Of a stretch of 7,080 nucleotides of DNA, positions 6,612 to 7,080 are shown in pieces. Location: the NCBI GenBank assembly GCA_002171315.2, contig NHFS02000030.1, positions 15,070-22,149 of the forward strand, read 5' to 3'. Numbering within the stretch: position 1 is the stretch's first letter; the number at the start of each line of letters is the position of its first letter. Both the position numbers and the translations under genes were made by a program. Under the pieces are notes generated by a model. The model saw only the letters and a list, made by a program, of their open reading frames with translations, made no database searches and was not told the origin of the DNA. The stretch is from Euryarchaeota archaeon TMED117. Its GTDB lineage: Archaea; Thermoplasmatota; Poseidoniia; Poseidoniales; Poseidoniaceae.

Positions 6612-6637
6612 CAATATTGAGAACTGAATCGTTCAGT
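6612..6637 (+). promoter_or_regulatory. Candidate promoter and dyad upstream of the class V enzyme gene
   Basis: CAATATTG at 6612-6619 is a TATA-like palindrome. Initiation about 26 bases on, near 6641, would make the message of the gene starting at 6645 nearly leaderless, in keeping with its lack of an SD. Between the two lies ACTGAA-TCG-TTCAGT (6623-6637), a perfect 6+3+6 inverted repeat in the position of a possible repressor site. Confidence 0.35.
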
Positions 6638-6644
6638 CCATACC

Positions 6645-7080
6645 ATGCCCTCGCCACTTGCTAAGCATTGGAATCTCGAACCTTCTCGGATTTTTTTGAA
6701 TCATGGGTCGTTTGGTGCGTGTCCAGAATTTGTGATGAAAGAGCAACGTAAATGGCAAGATCAAATGGAATCCGAACCGGTTCGGTTCTTTGAAGATGAA
6801 ATGCCCTTGTTACTGAAGCAATCACGAGACGCTCTTGCAGATTTCCTTTCGTGCTCTTCGGAAGATTTGGCTCTTGTTCCAAACGCAACGACAGGTGTGA
6901 ATACCATCCTTCGATCACTCATCTTCTCAAAGGGTGATGAGATTTTAGTTCCTGATCATGCATATCAAGCATGCCGAAATGCCATCGATTTCGTTGCAAG
7001 GCGCTGGGGCGCAACCGTAGTAACAGTGTCTATTCCTTTCCCTATTGATGGGCCTGAAATCGTCGTTGATTTGATGATGG
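6645..7080 (+). CDS. Class V aminotransferase fold PLP enzyme, isopenicillin-N epimerase-like (partial, 3' end off window)
   Basis: The first 145 codons of a fold-type I, class V PLP-dependent enzyme. LNHGSFGACP (18-27) is the hallmark N-terminal block of the isopenicillin-N epimerase (CefD)-like group. EPVRFFEDEMP (44-54) and VPNATTGVNTILRSL (78-92) follow; the ATTG turn would bind the cofactor phosphate. DHAYQACRNA (104-113) holds the residue expected to stack on the PLP ring. The catalytic lysine and the substrate-specific part are beyond the right edge. In archaea and marine bacteria such proteins are mostly annotated by similarity only; they may act as amino acid epimerase, aminotransferase, or desulfurase/lyase, and beta-lactam synthesis should not be inferred. 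The ATG at 6645 is the first possible start after an in-frame TGA at 6618-6620. It has no SD, and the next Met (31) would cut off the conserved block. The gene follows the tRNA by 44 bp. Confidence 0.9.
   Translation, partial: MPSPLAKHWNLEPSRIFLNHGSFGACPEFVMKEQRKWQDQMESEPVRFFEDEMPLLLKQSRDALADFLSCSSEDLALVPNATTGVNTILRSLIFSKGDEILVPDHAYQACRNAIDFVARRWGATVVTVSIPFPIDGPEIVVDLMM

Noticed and set aside
1..7080. Mobile elements, CRISPR array, phage or toxin-antitoxin genes
   Set aside because: No transposase, integrase, direct-repeat array or small gene pair was seen; all genes are housekeeping-like with even composition.

Overview
The window looks like chromosomal DNA from a mesophilic archaeon, most likely a marine euryarchaeon of the Thermoplasmatota / Marine Group II (Poseidoniales) kind. 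The evidence is a Sec61-gamma type SecE followed by an Spt5-type NusG (an archaeal pair), an archaeal-style class II tRNA-Leu, TATA-like boxes at about the right distance from starts, and GGTG/GAGG-type ribosome binding sites. The assignment to Marine Group II is inference from gene style and moderate GC; the archaeal assignment is well supported.

Left part (1-889, minus strand): secE and, 20 bp downstream, the start of spt5/nusG, which runs off the left edge. The spt5 reading frame is not an ordinary one. About 110 residues resembling a Nudix (MutT-like) domain with a degraded catalytic box precede the NGN domain, giving an apparent Nudix-Spt5 fusion. This is the most unusual thing in the window.

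Middle (1015-6444, plus strand), diverging from secE across a 125-bp promoter region: a type II (zinc-finger-less) DnaJ/Hsp40 co-chaperone, an RNase R/II-family 3'-5' exoribonuclease only 4 bp downstream, and after a 50-bp gap a copper-exporting P1B-1 ATPase (CopA). The exonuclease has an RNB core and a C-terminal S1-like domain, but a long helical N-terminus instead of recognisable cold-shock domains, and an insertion of about 50 residues inside the RNB part. DnaJ and the RNase are probably co-transcribed. CopA has a plausible promoter of its own, with a perfect 14-bp inverted repeat against the TATA-like element.

Right part (6445-7080): a tRNA-Leu(UAG) gene with encoded CCA, preceded by an inverted repeat, then the N-terminal 145 codons of a class V PLP-dependent enzyme of the isopenicillin-N epimerase-like group, running off the right edge. 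No mobile elements, CRISPR arrays or phage genes were seen. There is no gene-free stretch longer than 300 bases; the longest without a protein gene (6445-6644) holds the tRNA.
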